From NCBI GenBank assembly GCA_910585625.1, contig CAJUFQ010000018.1:6548-70547 (forward strand): a stretch of DNA of 64,000 bases, written 5' to 3'. The notes under the pieces were generated by a model. The model was not told where the DNA came from. It ran no database searches and was given only the letters and a program-made list of their open reading frames with translations. Positions within the stretch are counted from its first letter, which is position 1. Each line of letters opens with the position of its first letter. The position numbers were made by a program, and so were the translations under genes. Of this stretch, positions 17,264-27,400 are shown one piece after another. The DNA comes from an uncultured Lachnospiraceae bacterium. GTDB taxonomy: Bacteria; Bacillota; Clostridia; Lachnospirales; Lachnospiraceae.

Positions 17264-17379
17264 GTGAAACCTCCTTTTTCCTTCTTCTGAGAAACTAACA
17301 CATTTTACTTTTAAATTCTACCCCCTTGAAGACTTAGCATACACTTTACCTGAAATTGACCGAGACTTCCCTATAAGAG

Positions 17380-17424
17380 GAAAAAGGCGCAAAGCCCTTG
17401 CTCATGCAAGAAAGACTTTACACC
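17380..17424 (-). terminator. Intrinsic terminator of the 58-codon gene
   Basis: On the minus strand GGTGTAAAGTC pairs with GGCTTTGCGCC over 11 bp when G-U pairs are counted. The loop holds a second 5-bp stem (CTTGC/GCAAG), and TTTTT follows the outer stem. It lies 25 bp after the stop of the small gene. Confidence 0.7.
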
Positions 17425-17448
17425 TTTGGTCTGTTTGGCTATTCCGTC

Positions 17449-17625
17449 CTAATTTTCAGTTAACGGCGGTTTCTGATAAAGCTTACGATTGATCTGATTA
17501 CGTTTAAATTCTATTTCTTCTAACACCTCTTGGCAATTCACTCTTTTCGCTACTCGTTCTATTTCCTCGAGCAGTGATATTTGGTCTAACAGAATCCCAT
17601 TATATTCCTTTTCTGTCATCGGCAT
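17449..17625 (-). CDS. 58-residue helical protein of unknown function
   Basis: The frame encodes 58 residues beginning MPMTEKEYNGILLDQ, with a Glu/Leu/Ile-rich amphipathic pattern that predicts two helices or a short coiled coil. AGGTAGGTGA lies before the ATG. A promoter (17668-17697) and an intrinsic terminator (17380-17424) frame it, so it is very likely expressed as a single-gene unit. I do not recognise the family. It lies between the carrier-protein operon and the alpha-galactosidase and shares no evident operon with either. Confidence 0.7.
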   Translation of the reverse strand: MPMTEKEYNGILLDQISLLEEIERVAKRVNCQEVLEEIEFKRNQINRKLYQKPPLTEN

Positions 17626-17667
17626 ACAATCACCTACCTTTTTACGTGCCGTTTATATGGTACTTTG

Positions 17668-17697
17668 ATTATACCAGACGCACGTCTCAGGTGTAAA
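17668..17697 (-). promoter_or_regulatory. Sigma-A promoter of the 58-codon gene
   Basis: On the minus strand TTTACA (17692-17697), an 18-bp spacer and TGG-TATAAT (-10 at 17668-17673, extended) form a good promoter about 43 bp before the start codon. The -35 lies within the right inverted repeat. Confidence 0.65.
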
Positions 17698-17729
17698 GCC
17701 TTTATTCCTGCGAGCAATGAGCCAAGCCG

Positions 17730-19838
17730 CTAACACGCTTTCATTCTTATCGCTAATGCTTTTCTGTTTTCCATAGGCCGGTAATATAACACGCCGTCTT
17801 TAATCTCTGCCGTCTCCGGCGTATCGCTAAACACTTCTTCTATCTTGTATCGCTGCCCTTTGGGCAGCTTGAGGGCTATCTGCTCCGGCAGCTCCCCATC
17901 AAACAGATGAATCACTGCATAGGCGTCGTCCCCATCTGCTCCAATCCGTACAAGGCCCTGCCATCCTTTCGGATGCCTTGCGCTGCGAATCTTCGGCCCA
18001 AAACGGTACGACTGGCCTCTGGCAATTACCGGGACGATTTTCTTATAAAATGCCATGCCGTTTTCAATAACCTCCCATTGCCCTTCGCTCAGCCCAACCA
18101 CATCCCCGGAGATGCACATACGCCCCAGAAATGTATTAATGACGGAATACGCAATCCGTTTCCGCGAATCCGCTTCACGGATGACTGCCCAGATTTGGCT
18201 CTGGGCCGGGTGAATGGCACGATGGAGGTTTGCGGCAATAATCGGGATTTCCTCACATTCATGTGCATCGGAAAAAGAAGCCATGCTCATCTGCCCCATC
18301 AGAGAAGGTTCTAAGCGGTGTCCGCCCGAAGCACAGTTTTCAAGCACAATCCCCGGAATCTCACGCTTGGTTTTCTCAATGAATTCCTGGGACTTCTCCA
18401 TATTCTGCCTCAGCCCTTCCCCTAAGGATTCCGCGCCGTCACAGCCGATACCAATCGTCTCATTATAATCAATCTTCATATATCCGAATCCATATTTCTT
18501 AAGCGTACCGATGACTTTATCCGTGAGGTACTGTTCCACCCAGGGATCTCGCATATCCCAAAAACGCCTGAAATAGCTAGTCAATGTTTTCCCATCTTTA
18601 TGGAGCAGATGTTTTTCCATCTGATACGCGCGTGAAGCACGTCCTACCGTTTCTATCTCAAACCAGATGCCCGGAACCATGCCTGCCTTTCTTATCAATG
18701 ACACGGTTTTATCAAGCCCTTTGGGAAACAGCTGCGGCGACACCTCATAATCGCCCATGCTGATATCCCAGGGAACGCCTTCCTCTTTAAACCAACCGCA
18801 GTCAATCACGAAATACCCAAATCCTTTGCCTTTGATTTTTTCCACGATAGCAGAAATATTTTCATGGGAAGGATTACCCCAAGTAGTGCAATATTCATTA
18901 AACACGATGGGCAGTTCCCGTTCTGGCTTCGGCGCCTTCTCCAATGCTTCCTGTGCGGCGGACGTCAGCCTTCCGGTAAATATATCAATCGAATCCGTAT
19001 GCGCCACGCTGACAATGGCCTCCGGCGTGCGAAATGCCTCCTTAGGCCCTACATGTTTCATCCAATGGCCGAAATCCCTGTCCGCCAGGCCGCCGCTCAT
19101 GCAGAAACCGTCATCTTTCCGATACAATTCTATCTGCCATGACGCCGGGTGCGCAATCTGTGCCCCCCAGAATACATGATGCTCTGTATCTTCCACCGCT
19201 GCAAATGGGAAGAATCTGTTTACCGGCATGGAACCTGCCTGCCCAAATTTTTCGCAGCGCACCGCATGGGGTTCCCAGGCCGGCTCTAACTGTAAATCCT
19301 CCACAGGAAGCGCTTCCAGCCTCCCTTCCTGGCTCCATACGCTCCGCAGACGGTAAATCTGTAACGTCTCCGCGCCGTCCTGGGCCGTATAAGGAGAAAT
19401 TCCGCCGAGCGAAAAACTCTCAAACATCTCAAGCTGCGCCATTTCATTCCCCAGATTTACAAATTCGCAGAAAATGCGCACGTACCTTGCGCCGTGCCTC
19501 CACACCAGATAATGCGTTACCTGGTATCCCCGGTCATCGCGCAATACCGTCTGAATGCATTTCTCTCCCTCACGGTCTGTCTCACTTTGTTCTGCAAAAC
19601 GGAGCCTGCGCACCGTTTCTCCGTCCCGCATGGAAGTTCCCATAGCATACGCTTCATTGTAAATATCTCCCGCCGCCATTATCTGCACCAGGGAATCTGT
19701 TTTTTGATTTTTCTCCTGCTCTATGCCATCGTAACCGGCGGGCAGCAGGAGCAGCCCAACCTGCCCCTGCTCCTTGTCTTTCAAGTAACGCGCTTTCATA
19801 TCTCCCAGCGCATACTCTTTTAAAATCTCAACTGCCAT
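17730..19838 (-). CDS. Alpha-galactosidase, glycoside hydrolase family 36
   Basis: The 702-residue enzyme has the GH36/GH31-like clan D signature. FGYMKIDYNE contains the probable nucleophile Asp. ENCASGGHRLEP is followed by FSDAHE, whose Asp is the probable acid/base. The N-terminal beta-sandwich and C-terminal small beta domain are in place. There is no signal peptide, so it acts in the cytoplasm on imported alpha-galactosides. It is last in the PUL operon, after two giant secreted proteins and an importer. The start at 19838 avoids overlap with the preceding gene and has AAGGAG about 12 nt upstream. Confidence 0.87.
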   Translation of the reverse strand: MAVEILKEYALGDMKARYLKDKEQGQVGLLLLPAGYDGIEQEKNQKTDSLVQIMAAGDIYNEAYAMGTSMRDGETVRRLRFAEQSETDREGEKCIQTVLRDDRGYQVTHYLVWRHGARYVRIFCEFVNLGNEMAQLEMFESFSLGGISPYTAQDGAETLQIYRLRSVWSQEGRLEALPVEDLQLEPAWEPHAVRCEKFGQAGSMPVNRFFPFAAVEDTEHHVFWGAQIAHPASWQIELYRKDDGFCMSGGLADRDFGHWMKHVGPKEAFRTPEAIVSVAHTDSIDIFTGRLTSAAQEALEKAPKPERELPIVFNEYCTTWGNPSHENISAIVEKIKGKGFGYFVIDCGWFKEEGVPWDISMGDYEVSPQLFPKGLDKTVSLIRKAGMVPGIWFEIETVGRASRAYQMEKHLLHKDGKTLTSYFRRFWDMRDPWVEQYLTDKVIGTLKKYGFGYMKIDYNETIGIGCDGAESLGEGLRQNMEKSQEFIEKTKREIPGIVLENCASGGHRLEPSLMGQMSMASFSDAHECEEIPIIAANLHRAIHPAQSQIWAVIREADSRKRIAYSVINTFLGRMCISGDVVGLSEGQWEVIENGMAFYKKIVPVIARGQSYRFGPKIRSARHPKGWQGLVRIGADGDDAYAVIHLFDGELPEQIALKLPKGQRYKIEEVFSDTPETAEIKDGVLYYRPMENRKALAIRMKAC

Positions 19839-19855
19839 GCCCCACCATTTCTCCT

Positions 19856-22800
19856 TTACTTCTGCTTTTTTGCCGCGCTCCATGCGCCGCATACCTTATT
19901 TTTGCCAGATCCTTTATACGCGCGGATCCTTACAAAATATTTCTTTCCTGCTTTCAGGTTCTTGATGGTTATGCTGTTCTTGCCCTTCTTCACAGCAGCT
20001 ATCTTCGCGCCGCTCTTGAAATTCTTTTTCAGGCAATACTGAATTTCATAGCCATCCGCTTTTGCATCCTTCTTCCATTTTACAATAAGCGTTTTCTTTT
20101 TCGATGACGTTACGCTGGAGACTTTCATCTTTTTTGGCAATACCGTCACTGTAACTTTCTTGGATGCCAATTTATAACTGTTGTTCCCGGCTGCTTTTAC
20201 CGTGATAGTTGCTTTTCCATATCCCTGGATTGCCACTTTCCCGGTCGTCTTGCCAACCGTTACCACCTTCTTGTTGCCAGACATATAGGTGATAGCTCCC
20301 TTGCCCTTTGCTTTCAGGGTAAATGCCTTGCCGCCATACACTTTCTTAATTGCGGAGGCAACGCCGCTGATTATATTGTCCTTTTTCTCAACCGGAGGTT
20401 TTACTTCCGTGGCGGAAGCCTTTGCCGGAGCGATTACGAATTTGTCAATCCTCGGCGTGAAATCATCCTGCACCTGGCTGAACTTGTAGGAATTGTCATT
20501 CGTAACTGTAATCGTATTCTCGCCCTGCCGGAGCTTCACGTCTATCACCATATTCCTGAATGTATCCCAGCAGAATGTATTCTTGAAGTATACCGTCTGC
20601 GGCGTTCCTTTGTTAACGCAGATCTGCATATAACGTTCTACCAAATCCGTGTTGTAAGGATGCACATAATTTGCCCCGCTCTGTGTCTTCATCACCGGCG
20701 CAGGCTCATCGTTGGCATAGGTTACGGAAAGCTTGTAATCCCCCGCTTCCGCCGCGTTTATCTTGAATGTCAGTCTGTTATCGCTTCCTCCGCGGAAGCC
20801 CTCAACGGTATTCCCGCCGGAAGCATATGCATTTGCAATCACTTGCGGAACAGGCTTGCTGCCCGGCAGATAATGATAAGGCGCGGCGTCCTCAAATTTG
20901 CCGCTTCCAAAAAGCGTGCAGTCCTCTGCCTCAACGGTAACGGAACGTTCCGCTGTAAGTTTCGCTTCTTCCGTAAAAACCAGAAGATCCAGTACCAGAT
21001 TGTTGCCGCGGATGCCCAGATGGTTCATTCCCGCCGTAAGGTATACCTTACCTGCGTCCTTATTCCCCATCGTAACGTCAAAGAGTTCCATCCAGTCCAT
21101 GCTAAGTTCCGACTCGGCCCGGGCGTCTTTCGCATAATTCACACGGCTCTTAAGCAAGGCCGCGTTACCGCTTCCTGCCGCTTCCAGTTTATAATAACCG
21201 TCTCTTGGCGCACATACATAGAAATCGAACATACCGCTGCCCTTCGCAGCCCCTGCGCCAGAATAACTTCCCTCCGTGGATAATGCAAAGCCGGTTTGGC
21301 TTCCTGCCAGTTCTTCCGGCTCGACAGAAATTACTGCCGGCTCTTCCGGCGCATAAGCCAGGTCTATCTTATCAAGCGTTGCGCACAGCCTGGAATTAAC
21401 CTCTTTTACTGTCTGGTCTTCCCCTTTGTGCATGAGCTTGATTTTATGGGAGCCTTTGGCCAGCTCGACATATACCGTCTTGTAATTGTAATATCCCCAT
21501 TTTACCGTGGAGTCGTATATGATTTCCTGCGGCTGCCCATTATCGACCGTAAGTTCATGGCTCATAAGCGCGCCAATGGCACGGTTCTGCCCGCCGCTGC
21601 TGACAAACTCAAGGGTCTGCGCGTTCACTTGCGGCGCCTGGCTGGAATAATAGACATCCAGACGGTACCTTCCGTCATTAGGCACATTCACGGTAAATTC
21701 CACGCCGTCATTCGGGGTATCCAGGCCACCCACTTCCGCACGGTTGGAACGCGCCAGGTCGCCGCCCCCTGTCTTCTTGGCAGTAAATGCCTTGCCAATC
21801 AACGTTGCATCTTCTGCCTCATAAGTCGCTTGCCAGTTTTTCTCATATTCCGAGATTGTGCCGGCCGTCTCGCCTGTCGCCGGGGTAATCACCGCATAAT
21901 AGGCGTCCATCAGCTGTGCGTCAGGAACCGTAAAGACTAAGTCATTGCCGGAAAATGCGATATTTCCCTCAAATTCTACCGGGATATCATCTGCAAACCC
22001 ATGATGCCCGGTGTATTTCGTGCTATACAATTTCACATGCGCCTTATCCGCACCAGCAAACGTCTTCGTAGACTTCATATTCTCAATACTGACCGTCTGC
22101 TTGCCCTCCTGGCCGCCAAACAGGCTGTAAACAATCCCCGCCTCGTCATCGACGCTGGTAAACCCATATAACCTTCCATACGCGCTCGGCGCATCGATAT
22201 TTTCAAGCGTCAGCGGCGTTTTCTTCCCTGTCATCTGCGCATACCACTTGTATACCCACCATGCGCCGTTTGGCTTGTTGGCGTCCGCCGCAAGTTCATT
22301 CATGGAATGGGCAAGCCCCCAGTAAGGAAGCGATGCATAGACGTCCTCCTCGTCAAAGATGGCAAGCCAGTTGACCAGCGCGCCGGGATTTGCAAGGTCG
22401 TCAAAATTAATGGTTTCATTGATGAAGATAATTGGTTCTATGCCGGAATTTGCATAATATTTCTCCACAAATCCCTTTACCTCATGGCAGCGTCCTTGGA
22501 AACCTGTCAGGCTGCCCTTATTCAGCTCATGCCAGGTAATGTACTCCGGCCAGCAGCGGTTTTCCTGGCAGAAAGCAAAGAAGTTCTTATAAACATTGCT
22601 TCCATAGGATGCAAAGTTAGGCCCAGCTACCTTGATATTGGGATTGATATCCTTCACTGTATTGTAAATCCTCAGCCAGTCGTTAAAGAATTTCTGCTGG
22701 GTCTGCTGGTTTGAGGCTACGCCCTGATACCAGATTCCGTCCGGCTCGTTAAATAGCACGAAGCTGTAGCCTGCTATCTCCTCGTCTGTTTTACCCGCTG

Positions 22801-24433
22801 TCATTTTGCGCACGATAGCGTCTACTTTCGTATTGTAATCGTCAATTCCCAACGATTCATATGGCCACTCAAGATAGAAATCCTGAAGGTATATCTGGAT
22901 GTTTTCCACACCGCATTCCTTGAGGTAAGATGTCAGGCGGTAACCGTCCCCAGATGGATGCTGCTGCCCGTCCGCCGCCTTCTGTACCAATATCTTCGGC
23001 TGGATTGCCTTAATCATATCTGCGGAAGGAACCCCAATCTCGCTGACGCCGTATAAGAACCCGGTAGATCCGTGAAGCACCTCTGCCTTACTGTTAGCAG
23101 GATTGGCGTCAAAATGCAGCGTTGCGCCATAAGAGATATCCCCTACCGCAGCCCGGACTGCCTGCAGCGCCTCATCCACCGCCGCCTGGTCTGTGCCTTT
23201 CAGGGCTTCCTCTGCCTTGCCGGCCGCTTCTTTGATTGCGTGTTCACTGGCCGCTGACAAGCCTCCCTGAGATAAGATGACATTGGCTTCTCTCACTTCT
23301 TTGGCAAGCTGCGCATTGGAAAACGAAGTCTGCGCTGTTATCCCCTCGTAGAATTCCAAGCCCTCAATCGCTGCCTGCAAATTCGCGGTAAGGCGGGTTA
23401 CATTGGCCTCCGTCACCGGATTTTCCGCTCCGGCTTCTCCCTCTTTGATTGCCGTCTGCAGCTTCTCATAAGTGTCCTTTGTGTAGAAACTGATGCTTTT
23501 GCCCTGCGCCTGCGCAATCTTATCTTTTAATTCGTTAATCACGCTGTCGCGCACCGCATAACTATCATAGGCCGCTTTCGCCTGCTCTGCGGTCAACGCT
23601 GTATTATAAAAACGGAATTCGTCCATCTTCGCTTTCAGGTCCTTATCCGTCTGATACACCGAAGGCCCGATTCCGCAATATTTATATTGCTTTAACACAG
23701 ACGCACGATCCGCAAACAGCCTGCCTAAAACAGCGCCCTGGTTGTTATTCCTGTCATAGGTCATGTTTACTGCCGCGCCGTCCAGATATACGTTATAACT
23801 TGTCGGGGACACACTGATGGTCACATGCTGCCATCTCCCTCTTGCAAACTGCTTTTCCCATACTAATTTTAACTGCGTCGCCTTATCGGGAAGCATGACG
23901 GATGTATGGTAGCCTGCCTGCCCGTCTCCAAGGTCGCCTGCGCCTTCCTGACCGGCCACAAATGCAAACTCCGGCGCGTTCCAAGCGCCGCCGGGATCTG
24001 AATTCTGCCCATCTACCGTAGCGGAAAAAATACGGCTATACTGGCTTGCGCTGGCGTCAATATTAATCCAGAACGAAAACGCAAATCCGGCATCGGTCAC
24101 ATCGGAAAACATACCCTCCGGCAGGGTAAGGCGTCCTTCCTTCTCGCCGTTTGTGTCTCCTCCCGGAAGATTCAGGACTTTGTTCCCCCGCTGCTCGTCT
24201 TCCACAACGCCAAGTCCCGCCTTACTGCCTTCAATCGTCGCATAGACGCCCGCTTTCGTCCCCTCGTTCACTACCTGGTTATCTGTAACTTCCTTATCAA
24301 AAGTGAATTCATAATACGGCTCCGGCACCGCCGCTTCGCCTTCCTTCTGCGCCGCCAGGGATGGCACGGACGGAACTGCCAGACTCACTGCCAAAAACAA
24401 CGCCAATGTTTTTCCTAAAGCTTTTGTCTTCAT
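19856..24433 (-). CDS. Large secreted multidomain glycosidase (LamG, FIVAR, clan GH-A, CBM, FN3)
   Basis: This 1525-residue protein starts with a signal peptide (TLALFLAVSLAVPSVPSLAA). A LamG/concanavalin-like domain (about 35-288) and a FIVAR-like helical linker come next. A (beta/alpha)8 catalytic domain spans about 436-770, with acid/base Glu in FNEPDG near 562 and nucleophile Glu in INETINF near 672. Two EAED-type CBM6/35-like domains follow at about 870-1025 and 1165-1335. A Lys-rich Big/FN3 tail with no LPXTG motif ends it. The catalytic domain fits clan GH-A (GH39-like), but the family is not certain. It probably cleaves an extracellular glycan before import. AGGAGG precedes the ATG at 24433. 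Confidence 0.8.
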   Translation of the reverse strand: MKTKALGKTLALFLAVSLAVPSVPSLAAQKEGEAAVPEPYYEFTFDKEVTDNQVVNEGTKAGVYATIEGSKAGLGVVEDEQRGNKVLNLPGGDTNGEKEGRLTLPEGMFSDVTDAGFAFSFWINIDASASQYSRIFSATVDGQNSDPGGAWNAPEFAFVAGQEGAGDLGDGQAGYHTSVMLPDKATQLKLVWEKQFARGRWQHVTISVSPTSYNVYLDGAAVNMTYDRNNNQGAVLGRLFADRASVLKQYKYCGIGPSVYQTDKDLKAKMDEFRFYNTALTAEQAKAAYDSYAVRDSVINELKDKIAQAQGKSISFYTKDTYEKLQTAIKEGEAGAENPVTEANVTRLTANLQAAIEGLEFYEGITAQTSFSNAQLAKEVREANVILSQGGLSAASEHAIKEAAGKAEEALKGTDQAAVDEALQAVRAAVGDISYGATLHFDANPANSKAEVLHGSTGFLYGVSEIGVPSADMIKAIQPKILVQKAADGQQHPSGDGYRLTSYLKECGVENIQIYLQDFYLEWPYESLGIDDYNTKVDAIVRKMTAGKTDEEIAGYSFVLFNEPDGIWYQGVASNQQTQQKFFNDWLRIYNTVKDINPNIKVAGPNFASYGSNVYKNFFAFCQENRCWPEYITWHELNKGSLTGFQGRCHEVKGFVEKYYANSGIEPIIFINETINFDDLANPGALVNWLAIFDEEDVYASLPYWGLAHSMNELAADANKPNGAWWVYKWYAQMTGKKTPLTLENIDAPSAYGRLYGFTSVDDEAGIVYSLFGGQEGKQTVSIENMKSTKTFAGADKAHVKLYSTKYTGHHGFADDIPVEFEGNIAFSGNDLVFTVPDAQLMDAYYAVITPATGETAGTISEYEKNWQATYEAEDATLIGKAFTAKKTGGGDLARSNRAEVGGLDTPNDGVEFTVNVPNDGRYRLDVYYSSQAPQVNAQTLEFVSSGGQNRAIGALMSHELTVDNGQPQEIIYDSTVKWGYYNYKTVYVELAKGSHKIKLMHKGEDQTVKEVNSRLCATLDKIDLAYAPEEPAVISVEPEELAGSQTGFALSTEGSYSGAGAAKGSGMFDFYVCAPRDGYYKLEAAGSGNAALLKSRVNYAKDARAESELSMDWMELFDVTMGNKDAGKVYLTAGMNHLGIRGNNLVLDLLVFTEEAKLTAERSVTVEAEDCTLFGSGKFEDAAPYHYLPGSKPVPQVIANAYASGGNTVEGFRGGSDNRLTFKINAAEAGDYKLSVTYANDEPAPVMKTQSGANYVHPYNTDLVERYMQICVNKGTPQTVYFKNTFCWDTFRNMVIDVKLRQGENTITVTNDNSYKFSQVQDDFTPRIDKFVIAPAKASATEVKPPVEKKDNIISGVASAIKKVYGGKAFTLKAKGKGAITYMSGNKKVVTVGKTTGKVAIQGYGKATITVKAAGNNSYKLASKKVTVTVLPKKMKVSSVTSSKKKTLIVKWKKDAKADGYEIQYCLKKNFKSGAKIAAVKKGKNSITIKNLKAGKKYFVRIRAYKGSGKNKVCGAWSAAKKQK

Positions 24434-24444
24434 GAATCTCCTCC

Positions 24445-27400
24445 TTATTTTTTCTTCACTGCCAAAGCCTTTGCTTTGCTCCAATCGCTGCAGACCTGAT
24501 TCTTGCCAGAACCTTTGTACGCACAAATCCTCACATAATATTTCTTACCGGCTTTCAGGTTTTTCAGTGTGGTTTTCGTTGTCTTGTTTTTCTTCACGGC
24601 TGTCGTTTTTATACGCTTCTTGAAATTTTTGTCCGTAGCATACTGAATCTTATAACCGCTTGCTTTCGCATCTTTTTTCCAGGTAACGGTAAGCGTTTTC
24701 TTCTTCGCGGATTTCAGGCCGGGAACCGCCATTTTCTTTGGCTTCACCGTCACGGTGATTTTCCGCGCTGCAGAATTATAATTTTTGTTTCCTGCTGCCT
24801 TTACGGCAATCTGAGCCTTGCCATACCCTACGGTTTTGACTTTTCCATTTGATTTTCCTACGGTCAGTACTTTTTTGTCAGAAGACGTATAGGTCACCGC
24901 CCCCTGTCCTTTTGCCTTTAATGTCGGAGATTTTCCAAATACCACTGTCATCTTGGCGGGTATCCCCGTAATGCTGTTTGCAGCCTTAGTTACCTTTATT
25001 GCAACCACGTTGCTGTTCGTTACTGCTGTTTCAGACCCTTTCGTATTTGTCACCGCACAGAAATAGTATACTGTTCCCACTGCCTTAAGCGCAGGCGTGT
25101 ACGCCGCCTTTGTCGCATCCTTGATGGCCGACGCCCCCTCTGTGCTGTTTGCCTTGTTCTGATACCACTGATAGCTAATCGTGCCGCCGTCGCTGACCGC
25201 TGCTGAGACTGCCAGCGCCTTTGCTTTCTGCCCATATGCATACGTTTTCCCTGCAGGCTGCTTTGTGATTTCCGGCTCTGACGCGGACGGTCTGTCACCG
25301 CCGTTTCCTTTCGCCACCGTGACTTTCGCCGCCCGGCTGACCGCGGTTTCCGTTGCGCTGCCTTTGGTATTGGTAACTATGCAGTAGTAATACGAGATTC
25401 CTTCCTCGGCAGTGGACGGCGTGTAATTTGCACAATCTCCATTTTCAATAATTGTTCCGCCAACCGTGCTGTTGCTTGTGTTTTTGTACCACTGATAGCT
25501 CAACGTCCCGCCATCATTCACAGCTGCTTCCACCGCCAATGCCTGCGCCGCATCGCCAACCATATACTCTGCATCTTCCGGCTCTTTCGTAATTGTCGGC
25601 CGTACCGCTACTGCTGACTTATCTGTCACTACCCGAATGAATACGCAGCTGCTCTCCGCTGATTTCATTGCTGTCCCTATCGTATTTGTGACCACGCAAT
25701 AATAATAGGTTTCTCCAAGCGTTTCCGTGGACGGCGTATAGGAGTTACCGGTTGCTGCGGCAATCTTTTCGCCCTCTGCATCTTCTGACAGTTTCTGATA
25801 CCACTGGTAGCTCAATGTCCCGCCGTCAGTTACTGCTGCTTCTACTGTTAACGCTGTCGCCGTTTCCCCAATCTCATAAACTGCGTTTGACCACTGCGTA
25901 TGGATGACAGGCGTCTCTGTTTCCTTCACAGTCACCGCTGCCACATTGCTCGTTGCCTGGGCTGTCTTTGTCACCGTTGCCTTATTCTGTGTATTCGTTA
26001 CCTCGCAATAGTAATACGTGGTTCCAGCCTCTGCAATGAGAGGCGTATACGCCGCCTGGACTGCGCCTTCCACGGCCGTCCCGCCGGCCACGCTGTTTAC
26101 CGTGTTCCGATACCATTGGTAACTCAGTGTCCCTTTGTCGCTTACGGTTGCCGTCACGGTCAATGGGACTGCCGGATTCATCGTATCGCCTTTTGTATAA
26201 ACGGCGTCTTTTGGCTGACCCTCATTGGCAATCTGCGGCGTCGCTGCCGCCTCCTCGTATGATGCCGCATCTACGGCCGCACGCAATGCTTTCAATGCCG
26301 CGTCTACCGTTGCCTGCGCATTTGCTTCCGTCCCCGTCAGCTGCGCTGCTGCCTCCGCCGTCTTTATCGCTTCTGAAATCGCGCTTTCACTGGCTGACGT
26401 CAGGCCTCCTTCACGGATGAGAATGTTTGCCGCATCTGTCTCATCCTCTAACTGAACCTTTGAAAATGACGTAGCAACATTAATGCTGTCATTGTAATAT
26501 TTCAGGCCCTTGACTGCCGCGTCCAGCTTCGACAGCAATCCTCTTACATATTCCTCTGTCACCGGATTCTCTATGCCCTTCTCGCCTTCTGCGATTGCTG
26601 ACAGAAACGCTTCGTAGGAATCTCTGGTATAGAAACTGATGCTTGCATTCAGGTTCTTTGCTTCTTCCACCTTCTCCTGAAGCTCTGCCACCAACGACTT
26701 ATCAACGGCATAACTATCGTAAGCTGCTTCTGCCTGCTCCATGGTCAGATAGGAATTGTAGAAACGGAACTCATCTACCTTTGCCTTTAAGTCTTTATCC
26801 GTCTTATATACAGAAGAACCGATTGCACAGTCTGCATACTGCTTCAGAATTGCCGCGTCATTGGCAAACATTGTCTGCAGCGCCGTACTCATGTTGCTGT
26901 TCCTGTCATACTTGACGCCCACTTGTTCCCCATCCAGATATACGTCATACTTGTCCGGGGATACGCTGATGGTCACGTGCTGCCACTTTCCTTTGGCAAA
27001 CTGCTCTTCCCACACAAGCTTCAGTTCTGTTTTATCCGGCAGTATGGCGGCCGTGTTATATCCGGCTTTTCCTTCTTCCATATCGCTTGCCGTCTCACTT
27101 CCAACTACAAATGAAAATTCCGGCGCGTCCCAGGTTCCGCCATTGTCTGAATTCTGTCCATTTACCGTACCCGAGAAGATACGGCTATACTGTGTGGCAT
27201 TTTCATCAATATTAATCCAAAATGAGAATGCAAATCCGGCGTCCGTTACGTCTGCAAACATGTTCTCTGGGAGCGAAAGACGTCCCTCAACCGCTCCATT
27301 CGTGTCTCCGCCCGGCAAATTAAGCACTTTGCTTGCGCGCCCTTCGTCCCAGGCAATGCCAAGTCCTTCCTTCGTCCCTTCAATCTGGGCCGTCGCTCCC

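Larger units (their letters stand above)
17395..17723. repeat. Inverted repeat pair enclosing a miniature transcription unit
   Basis: The segment 17395-17424 and the segment 17690-17723 are imperfect reverse complements sharing the core GGTGTAAAG, then CTTT and GAGCAA, with one indel. They enclose about 265 bp holding a single small gene. The left copy is also half of its terminator, and the right copy contains the -35 box of its promoter. The arrangement could be a miniature mobile cassette or simple chance reuse; only genome-wide copies would tell. Confidence 0.45.
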
